DNA of 64,000 nucleotides, taken from NCBI RefSeq assembly GCF_029962835.1, contig NC_080584.1:79450862-79514861 (forward strand). Direction: 5' to 3'. Each line of letters begins with the position of its first letter. Positions within the stretch are counted from its first letter, which is position 1. This DNA comes from Magnolia sinica. Taxonomy: Eukaryota; Streptophyta; Magnoliopsida; Magnoliales; Magnoliaceae. Below are positions 1 through 10,541 of this stretch, one piece after another. The notes beneath the pieces are model-generated. The model searched no databases and was not told the origin of the DNA. It saw only the letters and a list, made by a program, of their open reading frames with translations. The translations under genes and the position numbers were made by a program.

Positions 1-606
1 ACTCAATCAATGTTTAAAACTTCCAATTATAGATTAATACTTCAAACTTAACTGTGAAATCTAATATAATAAATAACTGAATCTAAGAGTCATAAATTAC
101 CAACTTCACTTATCTTGTAATTTTAAATCCAAGATGGTTATCAAAATCACTTCAAATTCAACAAAATGTCAGAAAATTTTTAAAATTTTCACAACTTTTG
201 TACAAGACCAAGAAACATGCTGATTAAGTGACCTAATCTCCCGCCCCCAACCTAAAATCTACATTGTCCTCAATGTAAAAGAAATAAGTATGCGATGCAC
301 ATGGGACAAAAAGTAAATGAGAAGTGATGGAAAGATAATACCTGGATGAAAGAATCAAGAGGCTTTTCAAAGATTTCTACGTAAGAGCGGTCAGCACAAG
401 AGAGAAACCAACAGAAGTAAAATAAAATAACAAAAATACAACCCTACCTATACCACTTTCGTAGGTGCTCTCGATTGCATTTAGCGTATGCAACAAACCT
501 TTAAACCCCTAGGTTTCCCCTAGTGGACGAGTTGTAGTCTCGTGAGGGTTTGCAGTAATGTTACCCACAAACATTGAATTGACTATACCTCCATCAGACT
601 AGGAGA
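1..606 (-). other. 3' noncoding internal region of Athila A
   Basis: No coding sequence is seen downstream of integrase. The stretch aligns with the same part of element B (about 52206-52786). It contains the short inverted motif ACATTGTCCTCAATGT (261-276) beside a CCCGCCCCCAACCTAAAATC block; both are repeated in element B (52487-52500). Such G-rich blocks (on the element sense strand) lie before the polypurine tract in Athila-like elements. No env-like frame is visible. Confidence 0.7.
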
Positions 607-1770
607 TTAATCCTGGTAAACAGGATCTATCAGAGGCATGGACATGTCCTCTGAATCAAATTTCTCGACAAATGGTTTCAATCGATGTCCATTGACTTTA
701 AACTCCTTGCCATTGTCGGGATCTCTTATCTCAACGGCCCCATGCGGAAAAACAGTGACAACAATATAAGGACCGGTCAAACGAGATCGAAGCTTACCCG
801 GAAAGAGATGTAATCGAGAATTGTACAAAAGGACCTTCTGACCAGGCGTGAATGATTTTCGCAAAATGTGTTGGTCATGAAATGCTTTCATCTTGTCCTT
901 GTAAATTCTCGAATTATCGTACGCATCATTTCGGATTTCTTTAAGTTCATTCAATTGAAGTTTGTGTAGCGAGCCAGCGTTGTCCAGATTGAAATTAAAA
1001 TTTTTGATCTCCCAGTACGCTTTATGTTCCAGTTCCACAGGCAAGTGACAAGCCTTCCCATAGACAAGTCTAAAGGGAGACATTCCAATAGGAGTTTTAA
1101 ATGCAGTACGGTATGCCCATAAGGCATCGGTCAATCGGATTGACCAATCCTTACGATCTGGGTTAACCGTTTTCTCCAAAATGTGTTTAATTTCTCTATT
1201 AGAAATCTCAGCTTGCCCACTTGTTTGTGGATGGTACGGGGTGCTCACCTTATGAGAAATACCATATTTCTTCATTAAGCTCTCAAATGGTTTATTACAG
1301 AAGTGTGAGCCCCCATCACTAATGATGGCTCGAGGCGTTCCGAATCGAGAAAGGATGTTTTCTTTTAGGAATTTAATGACCGTGCGATGGTCATTCTTTC
1401 GACACGGAATCGCTTCGACCCATTTAGTGACATAATCCACGGCGAGCAAAATATACAGATTCCCAAACGATTGGGGGAATGGTCCCATGAAATCGATGCC
1501 CCAGCAATCAAATGCTTCAATGATAAGAATGGGATTCAAAGGCATCATATTTCGACGGGACAATGCACCCAATTTCTGGCAACGCTCATAAGCTTTGCAA
1601 AACTCATGAGTGTCCCTAAACATAGTGGGCCAGTAAAAGCCACACTGCAGAATCTTGGCCGTGGTCTTTTTAGCAGAAAAGTGACCACCACAGGCCTCTG
1701 AGTGACAGAAGGAGATGACGCTCTGATGCTCTCGTCTAGTACACATCTCCTTAGAATTTAGTCTGGGCAA
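607..1770 (-). CDS. Athila A integrase domain (pol fragment)
   Basis: This 387-residue open frame is the integrase part of pol, which inserts retrotransposon cDNA. It has an HHCC zinc-binding region (H23, H30, C64). The expected second-last cysteine is a tyrosine at residue 61 (CKAYERCQ), so zinc binding is probably damaged. The catalytic triad is complete: D93 (GIDFMGP), D152 (ISDGGSHF) and E188 (GQAEIS), with DD35E spacing. The C-terminal part is the usual integrase tail ([17 protein letters not shown]). The start is not natural: it lies just after shifts and stops at about 1745-1830 that cut it off from RNase H upstream. Confidence 0.9.
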   Translation of the reverse strand: MPRLNSKEMCTRREHQSVISFCHSEACGGHFSAKKTTAKILQCGFYWPTMFRDTHEFCKAYERCQKLGALSRRNMMPLNPILIIEAFDCWGIDFMGPFPQSFGNLYILLAVDYVTKWVEAIPCRKNDHRTVIKFLKENILSRFGTPRAIISDGGSHFCNKPFESLMKKYGISHKVSTPYHPQTSGQAEISNREIKHILEKTVNPDRKDWSIRLTDALWAYRTAFKTPIGMSPFRLVYGKACHLPVELEHKAYWEIKNFNFNLDNAGSLHKLQLNELKEIRNDAYDNSRIYKDKMKAFHDQHILRKSFTPGQKVLLYNSRLHLFPGKLRSRLTGPYIVVTVFPHGAVEIRDPDNGKEFKVNGHRLKPFVEKFDSEDMSMPLIDPVYQD

Positions 1771-1828
1771 TATTTAAATAAATAAGGATCATCAGGAAAA
1801 GTTGCGCACCTCGGTGAAAAATTTCTTC

Positions 1829-4800
1829 TTATCTTACGCAGAGTCCACCGTGTCGGTATGGCACTGTAGCAAGATAGTTAGCAATATCAGCGAACCAAGG
1901 TGAATGGGAGACTCTGAACAGTTGTTCATCAGGGAACATATCATTGATATGGGTCGCCTCAAGGGAATCAGAGGTATTAAGGCGAGAAAGGTGATCGGCC
2001 ACAACGTTTTCTACTCCCTTTTTATCTTTAATTTCCAAATCAAATTCTTGGAGTAGAAGGATCCATCGTATCAGGCGGGGCTTAGAATCATTCTTCGAAA
2101 GAAGATACTTAAGTGCCGCATGAACTGTATAGATAATGATCTTGGATCCGATCAAGTAGGACCTAAATTTGTCCAAGGCGAACACTACAGCTAAGAGTTC
2201 CTTTTCCGTAGTCGAGTAGTTCACTTGGGCAGGATTTAGAGTCCTACTCGCATAATGAATGACGTAGGGTCTATTATCTTTTCTCTGGCCTAGAACTGCT
2301 CCAAGAGCATAATCAGAAGCGTCGCACATAAGCTCAAAAGGAAGGTTCCAGTCGGGTGGCTGCATGATAGGTGCAGTGGTTAACGTGCCCTTAAGCTTGG
2401 TGAAAGCTTCCTGGCACTGCTCAGTCCACTCATACGGAGCATCCTTTTGAAGAAGATTACATAAAGGACGAGAGAGAAGACTAAAGTCCTTTATGAATCG
2501 CCTGTAAAATCCTGCGTGTCCTAAGAAAGATCGCACGTCTCTGATGTTCTTGGGTGGAGGTAGGTTAGAGATAAGATCGATTTTTGCCTTATCTACCTCG
2601 ATTCCTTTGGACAAGATGATATGCCCAAGGACAATTCCCTTCTGAACCATGAAATGGCACTTCTCCCAATTAAGTACCAAGTTCTTTTCTTCACATCTTT
2701 TCAGTACACATTTAAGACTTTCCAGGCACTTGCTGAAAGATGGACCATAAACAGAGAAGTCGTCCATGAAGACCTCTAGATATTGCCCTACCATATCAGA
2801 AAAGATACTAAGCATACATCGCTGAAAGGTGGCAGGGGCATTACATAGTCCGAATGGCATCCTTCGATAGGCAAAGGTGCCGTAGGGACATGTAAATGTG
2901 GTCTTTTCCTGGTCTTCAGGGGCTATCTCTATCTGGTTGTAGCCCGAATACCCGTCAAGGAAACTGTAATAGGAATGACCAGCTAACCTTTCCAGGATCT
3001 GATCAATGAATGGTAAAGGAAAGTGGTCTTTCCTCGTGACGGTATTCAACTTCCTGTAGTCAATGCACATTCTCCAACCAGTAGTGACTCTAGTTGGCAC
3101 GAGTTCATTATTAGCATTGGCTACGATGGTGATTCCGGACTTCTTAGGGACCACTTGAGTTGGACTCACCCATTGACTATCAGATATAGGGTATATAATA
3201 CCCACGTCTAATAGTTTAAGAACCTCGGCCTTAACCACTTCCTTCATATTTGGATTTAGTCTACGTTGTGGTTGCCGAGCGGTTTTTGCATTATCCTCAA
3301 GATATATGCGGTGAGTACAAATCGAGGGATCGATTCCCTTGATGTCCGCTATCGTCCATCCCAGAGCTCCTTTATGCTCAATGAGAGTAGATATAAGCAT
3401 ACTCTCCTGTTCTTTCTCCAGGTGGGCAGAGATCACCACCGGGTATGTCTCATCTTGACCTAAATAAGCATATTTCAAATCAGAAGGCAAAGGTTTTAGG
3501 TCAAGCTTCGGCGGCTTGAGGTTAGACGGTAGAGGCACTACATCGGTTTGTGGTAATTCTTCAAATTGTGGCCTCCACCGGTTAACTTCAAGTACTGGTG
3601 CAGTATCAAGCAAGGCGCACGTCTCCCTAAGCATGTCATCACCAAAATCATGGGAGTGGGCTAGGCATGTCTCCAGATGGTCAAAGGATAAGGTCAGAGG
3701 CGTCGTATCTTCCACGAAAGAGTCAATCATGTTAATGTCGTGGAAATCGTCATCATCCTCTGCGTTGCTGCCGTTATTGAAAAAAATGTTTGACTCCAAT
3801 GTCAAATTTTCAAAAGACATAGTCATGATACCATTCCTGCAATTGATAATTGCATTTGACGTGGCAAGGAATGGGCGACCAAGAATGACAAGAATCTGAG
3901 TGCTCATGTTATTGATGGGTTCGGTGTCCAGGATGATAAAGTCTACAGGATAGTAAAATCTATCGACTTGGACTAACACATCCTCAATTATCCCTCTTGG
4001 TACACGAATAGAGCGATCAGCAAGTTGTAGTGTGGTTAGGGTGGGTTTTAATTCACCCAAACCTAACTGTTTGTATACCGAGTAGGGAATCAGATTGACG
4101 CTCGCTCCTAAGTCAAGAAGTGCGTGATCAATTCGATGGTTCCCGATCACACATGATATGGTTGGGCTACCGGGATCCTTGAATTTCTGTGGCACGTCTT
4201 GCTTCAGGATGGCACTTACTTTCTCAGTCAAGAAAATTTTCTTTTGAATAATTTTCCGTCTTTTGGTCGTGCATAAGTCTTTCAGGAATTTGGCATATGA
4301 AGGTATCTGTTTAACGACATCAAGTAGAGGAATGTTGACTTTCACCTGTTTCAACACCTCTAGGATATCCTGAGAGTTAGAGAGAGGTTTTGGTGAAACC
4401 AACCGTTGGGGGAATGGAGCAACTGGCTTCTCTAGAAGTTCTGGTTCTACTTTTTGTGGGGCATCACTGGATCCATCATTGTTGTCCTCTTCTGGTTCTT
4501 GAGGCTTTTCGGGCCGAACCGGAAGAGTTTTATCAATGATCTTCCCACTCCTAAGAGTGGTGATGGATTTAGCATGCCCCATCTGATTTGAAGAGCTGGG
4601 ATCATTATTCTCGTACTGCGGTTTAGGATTGGGGAGAGGTTGTGCAGGAAGCATCCCCTTTTCTATAACCGTCATACGAGAATCTATCTTTTGCATAAAA
4701 TCTGTAATTCCCCGCATTGCCTGAGCCAGCTCTTGTATGGGATTTTGAACCGGTTCCTCTTGAGGTTTCACTTGATTTGGATTTTGATTGAAGAAACCTG

Positions 4801-5482
4801 GAGGAGTCGCCGTTTGTCCATTCCTCCAACTAAAGTTGGGATGATTTTTCCAGCCGGGATTGTATGTGTTGGAATTAGGTCCAGTAAAAGGTCTTTGATA
4901 ATTATTTACGGCATTGGCTTGTTCATTCAACACTCCTCGAAAGGCAGGTATTGTAGGACAGTTTTCAGTTGTGTGAATGTTGCAATCACAGATGCCGTAA
5001 ACAATTTCATTGACCTTATCCTTCTTTCCTTCCAAGGCCTCAACTTTCCTTATGAGCGTAGTCACTTTACACTTGAGATCATCCTCTTCTTTCAAGAGAT
5101 ATAATCCACCTTTCTCCTTTAATTGAGTCGGCCTAGACGTGGTGTCCGCCATTGGGTAATAGTCCCATGATTGTGTTTTTTCAGCCAAACTGTTGAGGTA
5201 GTCCCATACCTCATCGACATCTTTATTAATGAACTCTCCATTACACATTGTCTCGACCATTTGGCGCATGGAAGATGTCAGTCCATCATAGAAAAAATTT
5301 GTAATGCGCCACGTTTCAAATCCGTGTTGTGGGCATGAACTGACCAAGTCTTTGAACCTTTCCCAACATTGGAAGAATGTTTCATCTTCCTTTTGGGCAA
5401 AGTTCATGATTGCTTTTCTGAGGGTAATCGTTTTATGATGTGGGAAGAATTTTTTATGAATTCCCTCTGCATGTCGTTCCAT
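1829..5482 (-). CDS. Athila A gag C-terminus, protease, RT and RNase H
   Basis: This 1217-residue frame starts inside gag (KKFFPHHK, then NFAQKEDETFFQCWERFKDL). A proline-rich linker follows, then an aspartic protease with the Athila-style active site LLDLGASVNLIPYS (about residue 457). The reverse transcriptase has YLEVFMDDFSVYG (about 906) and LGHAGFYRRFIKDFS, and RNase H begins at DASDYALGAVLG (about 1056). In RNase H the usual TDHAALKYL motif reads TVHAALKYL (about 1120), so a catalytic aspartate is lost. Element B keeps the aspartate there. The frame ends in a run of shifts and stops near 1829. Gag upstream is in another frame. Confidence 0.93.
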   Translation of the reverse strand: MERHAEGIHKKFFPHHKTITLRKAIMNFAQKEDETFFQCWERFKDLVSSCPQHGFETWRITNFFYDGLTSSMRQMVETMCNGEFINKDVDEVWDYLNSLAEKTQSWDYYPMADTTSRPTQLKEKGGLYLLKEEDDLKCKVTTLIRKVEALEGKKDKVNEIVYGICDCNIHTTENCPTIPAFRGVLNEQANAVNNYQRPFTGPNSNTYNPGWKNHPNFSWRNGQTATPPGFFNQNPNQVKPQEEPVQNPIQELAQAMRGITDFMQKIDSRMTVIEKGMLPAQPLPNPKPQYENNDPSSSNQMGHAKSITTLRSGKIIDKTLPVRPEKPQEPEEDNNDGSSDAPQKVEPELLEKPVAPFPQRLVSPKPLSNSQDILEVLKQVKVNIPLLDVVKQIPSYAKFLKDLCTTKRRKIIQKKIFLTEKVSAILKQDVPQKFKDPGSPTISCVIGNHRIDHALLDLGASVNLIPYSVYKQLGLGELKPTLTTLQLADRSIRVPRGIIEDVLVQVDRFYYPVDFIILDTEPINNMSTQILVILGRPFLATSNAIINCRNGIMTMSFENLTLESNIFFNNGSNAEDDDDFHDINMIDSFVEDTTPLTLSFDHLETCLAHSHDFGDDMLRETCALLDTAPVLEVNRWRPQFEELPQTDVVPLPSNLKPPKLDLKPLPSDLKYAYLGQDETYPVVISAHLEKEQESMLISTLIEHKGALGWTIADIKGIDPSICTHRIYLEDNAKTARQPQRRLNPNMKEVVKAEVLKLLDVGIIYPISDSQWVSPTQVVPKKSGITIVANANNELVPTRVTTGWRMCIDYRKLNTVTRKDHFPLPFIDQILERLAGHSYYSFLDGYSGYNQIEIAPEDQEKTTFTCPYGTFAYRRMPFGLCNAPATFQRCMLSIFSDMVGQYLEVFMDDFSVYGPSFSKCLESLKCVLKRCEEKNLVLNWEKCHFMVQKGIVLGHIILSKGIEVDKAKIDLISNLPPPKNIRDVRSFLGHAGFYRRFIKDFSLLSRPLCNLLQKDAPYEWTEQCQEAFTKLKGTLTTAPIMQPPDWNLPFELMCDASDYALGAVLGQRKDNRPYVIHYASRTLNPAQVNYSTTEKELLAVVFALDKFRSYLIGSKIIIYTVHAALKYLLSKNDSKPRLIRWILLLQEFDLEIKDKKGVENVVADHLSRLNTSDSLEATHINDMFPDEQLFRVSHSPWFADIANYLATVPYRHGGLCVR

Positions 5483-6003
5483 GTGCCAATGGATCTAGGA
5501 CGCAGTGAATGTAACCACGTCTTAGCTTTCTCTTTTAAGGAAAAAGGAAAGAGTTTCAGCCTAATTGTATCCTCAGATATATTAGGAAAACATAATGTAG
5601 CTATTATCTCATCGAACTCTTTCAAATGTAAATATGGACTTTCAGATTCAAGTCCATGGAATTTGGGAAGGAGTTGGATAACTCCTGGCTTGATGTCCAT
5701 TTGTCCTATATTTTTAGGAAAAATCATGTATGAGGGCATACTCACTCCCGCCGGTTGTAGATAATCTCGTAAAGTACGAGGCGGGGGTGCCTGTTGCACC
5801 TCATTCTCATCTTGGGTATCCTCCACCCTAGGTGGAAGTAGAGGAGGTTGGTCTTCAGCCATAACCTCAGTTAACTCAGGGGATTTCGAGCGGTGTCTAA
5901 TCCTGCGATGGATAGTCAACCCCTCAACCAATCCTCCTTCAGTTAAGAGACGTCGAGTGTCGTCACGGGCCCACTTGGGCATGAAAACACTCGCAGCCCT
6001 CAA
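5404..6003 (-). CDS. Athila A gag N-terminus, frameshifted
   Basis: This is the first part of the capsid (gag) protein. It starts at the first ATG downstream of the leader (MRAASVFMPKW). Typical Athila gag text follows: LPKFHGLESESPYLHLKEF and WLHSLRP..IGTWNDMQREF. The frame should run on into the 1829-5482 frame. A T run on the plus strand (5450-5455) appears one base short, so after MQREFIK the reading goes out of frame. The two frames overlap by 79 bp only because of this shift. Confidence 0.88.
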   Translation of the reverse strand: MRAASVFMPKWARDDTRRLLTEGGLVEGLTIHRRIRHRSKSPELTEVMAEDQPPLLPPRVEDTQDENEVQQAPPPRTLRDYLQPAGVSMPSYMIFPKNIGQMDIKPGVIQLLPKFHGLESESPYLHLKEFDEIIATLCFPNISEDTIRLKLFPFSLKEKAKTWLHSLRPRSIGTWNDMQREFIKNSSHIIKRLPSEKQS

Positions 6004-6687
6004 TTAAAAACTTAACCCTAAGAAAGGAAAAGAAAATCTAGCAAGAAAGAGAGAGTTGGAAAGAAATTACCAAATTGAAGCCCCTAAGTTAAGGACCTGC
6101 AAAATAAAACAAAAATAAGTTAGATTCTAAAAAGGAGAAAAACAATCCTTTAAAAGAAAGATAACAGTAAACTAATTTCTAAAAGAAAGTGGAAACTTCT
6201 AAAATAACCTAGGAAGGTCCTATATTAGAAAGTAAATTACTAAAAGAGAACTGAAGAATAGAAAGTAGAGAAGGAGTGTACCGAATTAGAGATTTCTATC
6301 TTAAATGCCTACAAAATAGGAAGGTTAGTTTCTAAACAAAAATTCTAAAAATAAATTAGGAAACAAATTAGATTCTAAGATTAGAAAGTTACTAAAAATA
6401 AAAGTAGAAAGTTAATTAAGAAATAACCTAGTTTCTATTTCCTACAGATGAGAGGATACTAGAATTAGAAAATTTCTAAGATTTAAACCTTAATTCTAAA
6501 AACAGAAAAAGTAGAGAATTTAGGAAAGAATTACCAATTTAGAAATTTATGTCAAGATCCTACAAAACAGGAAATAAGTTAGTTCTAAAAATCAAATAAA
6601 AATAAAAATTTAAAACTAAAGTTAATAAAATCCTAATCTCAAACTAATTCTAAAACTAATTAATTTCAAAGAATCGTAACCGTCAGT
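6004..6687 (-). other. Athila A 5' leader (untranslated)
   Basis: This is an A-rich, repetitive noncoding leader between the primer binding site and gag, with many short AGAAAGT/CTAGAAA-like direct repeats. Leaders of this kind are usual in Athila elements. No reading frame of note is seen. Confidence 0.7.
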
Positions 6688-6704
6688 CCTCGGCAACGGC
6701 GCCA
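6688..6704 (-). other. Primer binding site for tRNA-Asp
   Basis: On the element sense strand the site reads TGGCGCCGTTGCCGAGG, matching the 3' end of plant tRNA-Asp except for one expected G. It lies six bases from the LTR edge at 6711. It fixes the element's orientation and the inner end of the 5' LTR. Confidence 0.85.
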
Positions 6705-6710
6705 AAAACT

Positions 6711-8869
6711 TGTTCACTCCCCAAGTATAGGGTTGTGATGTAGTAATAAACTCGGTAAGACCGAGGTCGAATCCACAGGGACTGAAACTTGTACGTTTCC
6801 TGAAACTAGGTAGAAATAGAACTAGACTAAGATATTATCTAACCAAATAGAAATTTAAGGAATAGTTGTGGAATAATTATCTAAAACTTTAAGGAATTCA
6901 GAGGAAGAAATTAGGGATTCAGAGGATCCACTTGTAGAGATCAGGGAGATCTTATGCCTGCATCAAGGATTATGGAAATCAACTGAACCTACTTGATCTG
7001 GTTTTTAAGAGATGAAAAGTATATGAATTAGAATGGATTCCATCATCTAACTATGCCCAGGAGACAAAGCCAACAACAAGATTAAACTAATTACCAACCA
7101 ATCAACAATGTATGAGGATCAGGAAGGGTACTATCATCCAACCATGCCCAGGAGACGATGGTGAACAACAGGGCTTCCTGACGTCATAAACATAAAAAGG
7201 AAAGGAACATGCTTAAAGCAAAGCCGTTGCAGACCCATTGTAATTTTAGTCACAACAGACCATTTAAAGACAAAAAAATATTCCATTAATACAAATCAAC
7301 TTCAGTTGAATGAAAACCAGGAAATAGTATCTCCCATCTCGCCACAAGCTTCACCTCTTAGCCCTAGCTAAGAGGTTTAGCCACTCATGATTGGCCTAAA
7401 CCCAAAACAAATAGAAAGAAAAAGAAAACGAAAAAGAGAAGAAAAATAAAGGAAAAAAAAACTTCTTATCTTTAACCTCTCATCTTTCCTCTCTCTCGTT
7501 TTCAGCCCTAACGCTCCGGCAGCTCTCTCTCTGTTATAGCAGAAAACCCACGACCGAGCCCAACTCCAGCCGACCTCTGTTTTTCTCCCGTTCAAAACCA
7601 AACCGAGCACCCCCTTCTCTTCTTTCTTCCGTCCTCTTATACAGAACTGTCGTCCGAGCCCAATTTCCGTCCTCCATGCGGAAGTCTTACGCACCAGAGA
7701 CCGTGTTGGAGTCGGAATGAAACGGCTTTCGCAGCGACAGGTGGAGGACTCGTGATCAACCCTCGTTTGGCTTGAGATTTTGGACGACTGATCGTCCAAA
7801 ATCAAAATCGGACTTCTTGGTGGTGGTCATGGCTCCCTGTTGATGAGAATGAATGGTTTGGATTGCTGATCCAATCACTGTCTTGATCAGGGAACGGTCC
7901 GGAAGTCCCGGCTGCGCGTAACAGGGCTTGCGCTGGGATGTTGGTGGAGGCCATGAATGATGCTGGAGAGGAAATCCACTTCGTCAGTTGGATTTGCCTC
8001 GGAATTCTGGTTGGAGATGGACGGTTTTGGTTGTCCGTTGATGCGGTCCACTGAATTTTGAATTTCACCGCCCATTCTGCGTTAAACGGCTAGGAACGTG
8101 CGATAGGTTGCATGGTGGAGAAAAACCACCTAGGTGAGGGTCTTGGCCATCCTACGGATCAAATGGACGGTTTGGATCATCGAACTGAGGATTAAGTGGG
8201 GCTCACAACGATCTCCCGGTGGACACAGCGTCGAACACTGTTTCTTAGAGGAAGACGGACTCGGGTCAGCATATAGTTTGACCGGACTCTCCGTCCGGTG
8301 CGGCGTGGGCAGCGGTGCACTATGTACACCCGTTGTGCATACGGAGTCCATTGTGATGATCGTGAGCAATCCGCTCCGTCCATCCGCTTTGACATGTGGT
8401 TTAAACAGTCTAGAACAATTTTGAAGCATATCCGGATATCAGGCGAGCCCCACATAATGATTAAAGGGGCTGATCTGTCCGTTGGGCCACTTCTAGAGGG
8501 ATCCAATGGCTGAAATTTGACGTGTACGGTTACTTTATGGTCCTCAGGCTACGTATGAAGTTTCGAACTGATCAGATGGTGGGAATCCTATGATCTTGCA
8601 TTCTGGTTGACTTTCAGGCCACTTGAGCTTCAGTTTCTCAATTTCCGCGGACCCTTGGTGTATAATTCCGTCGCTCTTGGTCTTCTAGAGTCCGTTCCTT
8701 GCCTTGGTACTCCTGGAGCGTCAAATTCATGCATTTACCACCCTTTTTCAGCCCATGCTCATAAATATACTCTGCATCACAAACATAATTAAATCAGGCC
8801 ATTAAACGGTATCATGCTTGTAAAACTATGCAGCAACTGGGTCTGATATGCAATATTTGACCCTCAACA
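6711..8869 (-). repeat. 5' LTR of Athila A (2159 bp)
   Basis: On the plus strand it runs from TGTTCACTCCCCAAGTATAG to TTTGACCCTCAACA, giving TG...CA ends on the sense strand. The same ends bound the LTR of element B (49465-51605), and shared blocks can be followed along the length, such as the 'tcacctcttagccctagctaagagg' area near 7350 and 50170. Short open frames inside (7377-8430) have no recognisable product. The two LTRs are clearly diverged in the parts I compared, so A and B are not recent sisters. Confidence 0.9.
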
Positions 8870-9300
8870 AAGTTGAATTAATATTGTAGCAAATGTTGTA
8901 CATATGAGGTGCTTGAAGTTGTATGATAAAGCATATGACAGAAAATGACACGTATAGATACATTTGACATGTGGGTAACTTAAGCTAGATGACAATACGT
9001 GTAAATTGGCTCCATTTTTACATTTGGTAATTGTCTGATGTGTATGTGTCCCTGTTACACCATTAATATAGAAAAAATGAAATTCCTAATTACCAAAAAT
9101 AAGAAAATCCTAATTCTAATAAAACTTTTTGAAAACTAATTTCTAAAAATAAAAATTTCAAATAAACTTTTATTAGAAAAGTCTTAACACGATTACAAAT
9201 TATTTTTAAAAAGGAAGAAAATCTAAGACTCTAAAATTTCAAATTTCAAACCGTTCACATTACTTTGACCAATGTCAGATAAGTCCATTCATTTGTGCTG
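8870..9300. other. Intergenic AT-rich DNA with a repeated block
   Basis: No gene is seen. Bases 9035-9240 are clearly homologous to 26510-26750: both contain ACACCATTAATATAGAA, then 'aattaccaaaaataa', then 'aaaatttcaaataaa'. The origin is unknown. It may be old retrotransposon sequence. Confidence 0.5.
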
Positions 9301-9830
9301 CTAAACCAAATAAATGTTTCTTAGATAATGGACAGCTAGTATAAGTGGACCATAGTCATATTCAGAATGGGACCCACCCCTTAGCTTGATTTTCGTGCCA
9401 TGTGCCATGTTGGCACAGGTGGTGGCTTTCCACGTCTATATAAGTAAGTAGGTGTCTTTGCTGATTTAGATATTATTACTTCGATCTTTTGGAGCCCTTT
9501 AACATTTGCCTACTCTCACCTTTCCTTCCTCAGCCAGCCATCTAAGTTTCCGGTGTGCTTCTCTTGCTTACGCTGATTTTTCCCCTCAGTTCTCTTCTAC
9601 TCTTTTGTTTACGTTGTCGAGGCCAGCAATTAACGTTACAAGCGTGTGCAAGGCAGCCCATCTACAAGCTGCTATATCTGCGGTTGTGGACCATGGTTTA
9701 CAGGATCAAAGCCGTCCATTGGATTTTATTTTTTATTTTTTATTTTTCTTTTCTGGAAAAGGTGAGATCTCACCTCCTGGAATTTATTAATATGAAAAGG
9801 GAGACGTACACCTATTTGGATAGAGAATAA
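9300..9830 (+). repeat. Repeated promoter-like module, copy 1
   Basis: The region holds a TATA-like box, then a pyrimidine-rich leader with 'ctcagccagccatctaag', then 'aaggcagcccatctacaagctgctata'. These match the copies at 18.9 and 23.05 kb in the same order. No conserved protein can be read downstream. The short open frames here end quickly and share no protein signal among the copies. Confidence 0.5.
9435..9444 (+). promoter_or_regulatory. TATA-like box, module copy 1
   Basis: TCTATATAAG sits upstream of a CT-rich leader, in the same position as CTATATATAG in the other module copies. Its activity is unknown. Confidence 0.35.
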
Positions 9831-9974
9831 ACATCACCTAGCTAAATTCCTTTTGTTTTGTAACAGTGAGGTGTTAGATATGGTAGGCTGGCTTTCCTCC
9901 CTTTACTGTGAGGGGTCAGCCCGAATGTGAATCTGCCTGTACATTTGCACCTAATAAGAAATAGATGATATATA

Positions 9975-10519
9975 GGAAAAGGTACTATGCGCTCGAGTTG
10001 ATGGGACCGTCCCATGAGGTCGAGCTATGTGGGCCCCACCGTGATGCGTTTCGGACATCTACCCCATCAGTCAGATGCATCATTCTATCATGGGCCTAGG
10101 TCTCAAAAATCAAGTGAATACTTTACTTGTGTGGGCCACACCACATACAGAAGTGGGGAGGGGCCATGCACCATTAAAACAGTCATAATCATTTTTTGGG
10201 CCCACCGATATGTGGTTTACAAATCCAGCCCATCCATTATGTGTGTCTCACTTGGATGAGGGTTCAGACCAAGTTTCTGCTGCATTCAAAACTCCGGTGA
10301 ACCCCACCAAGTGATTTTATATTTTTTGGCATGTCTTCACATGTTTTAGATGGTATGGCCCACCTGAGTTCTGTATACGGCTGATTTTTGGGATATCCCA
10401 TAATTTAGAGGGGACTCATCAAATGCACGGTTTTGATGGTCGACACGCATCACGGTGGGGCCCACACAGCTCGACCTCACGGGAGCTTATCGTGAGGTCG
10501 AGCGCATAGTACCTTTTCC
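9975..10519. mobile_element. TIR element (MITE), 545 bp, ~70-bp inverted ends
   Basis: The left end starts GGAAAAGGTACTATGCGC and the right end is its reverse complement. The similarity continues inward for about 70 bp through GAGGTCGAGCT and TGTGGGCCCCACCGTGATGCG. Nothing codes inside; the interior contains 'gtgggcc' and 'ggatgaggg' words shared with the Mutator-type MITEs of the window. The flanks are TA-rich (ATGATATATA left, CTATATATAT right), so the target duplication cannot be settled. I infer a Mutator- or hAT-like MITE. Confidence 0.75.
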
Positions 10520-10520
10520 C

Positions 10521-10541
10521 TATATATATATATATATATAT
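10521..10541. repeat. (TA)n microsatellite
   Basis: Simple dinucleotide run directly at the edge of the TIR element 9975-10519. Confidence 0.95.

Larger units (their letters stand above)
1..8869 (-). mobile_element. Athila-type Ty3/gypsy retrotransposon A (left end outside window)
   Basis: The element reads right to left: 5' LTR (6711-8869), tRNA-Asp primer site (6688-6704), leader, gag, then protease-RT-RNase H and integrase, then a 3' noncoding tail. Gag motifs, the DLGAS protease, the FMDD reverse transcriptase and the DD35E integrase are the Athila/Tat-like arrangement. The 3' LTR is missing. Alignment with element B puts it about 600 bp left of base 1. A 1-bp loss in gag and several shifts between RNase H and integrase break the polyprotein, so the copy is not autonomous. 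The 5 bp after the LTR is AAGTT, but its partner duplication is not in the window. Confidence 0.93.

Noticed and set aside
1387-5764. Plus-strand open frames of 60-154 codons across Athila A
   Set aside because: They are antisense shadows of the gag-pol frames and have no family resemblance.
7377-8510. Open frames of 60-140 codons on both strands inside the Athila LTR
   Set aside because: They lie inside an LTR, overlap each other on both strands and are not kept in the LTR of element B. Treated as chance.
8130-8520. A Mutator-type MITE inside the Athila LTR, suggested by shared 'tggacggtttggatcat' words
   Set aside because: The corresponding text is present in the LTR of element B too, so it belongs to the LTR and no inverted ends were found.
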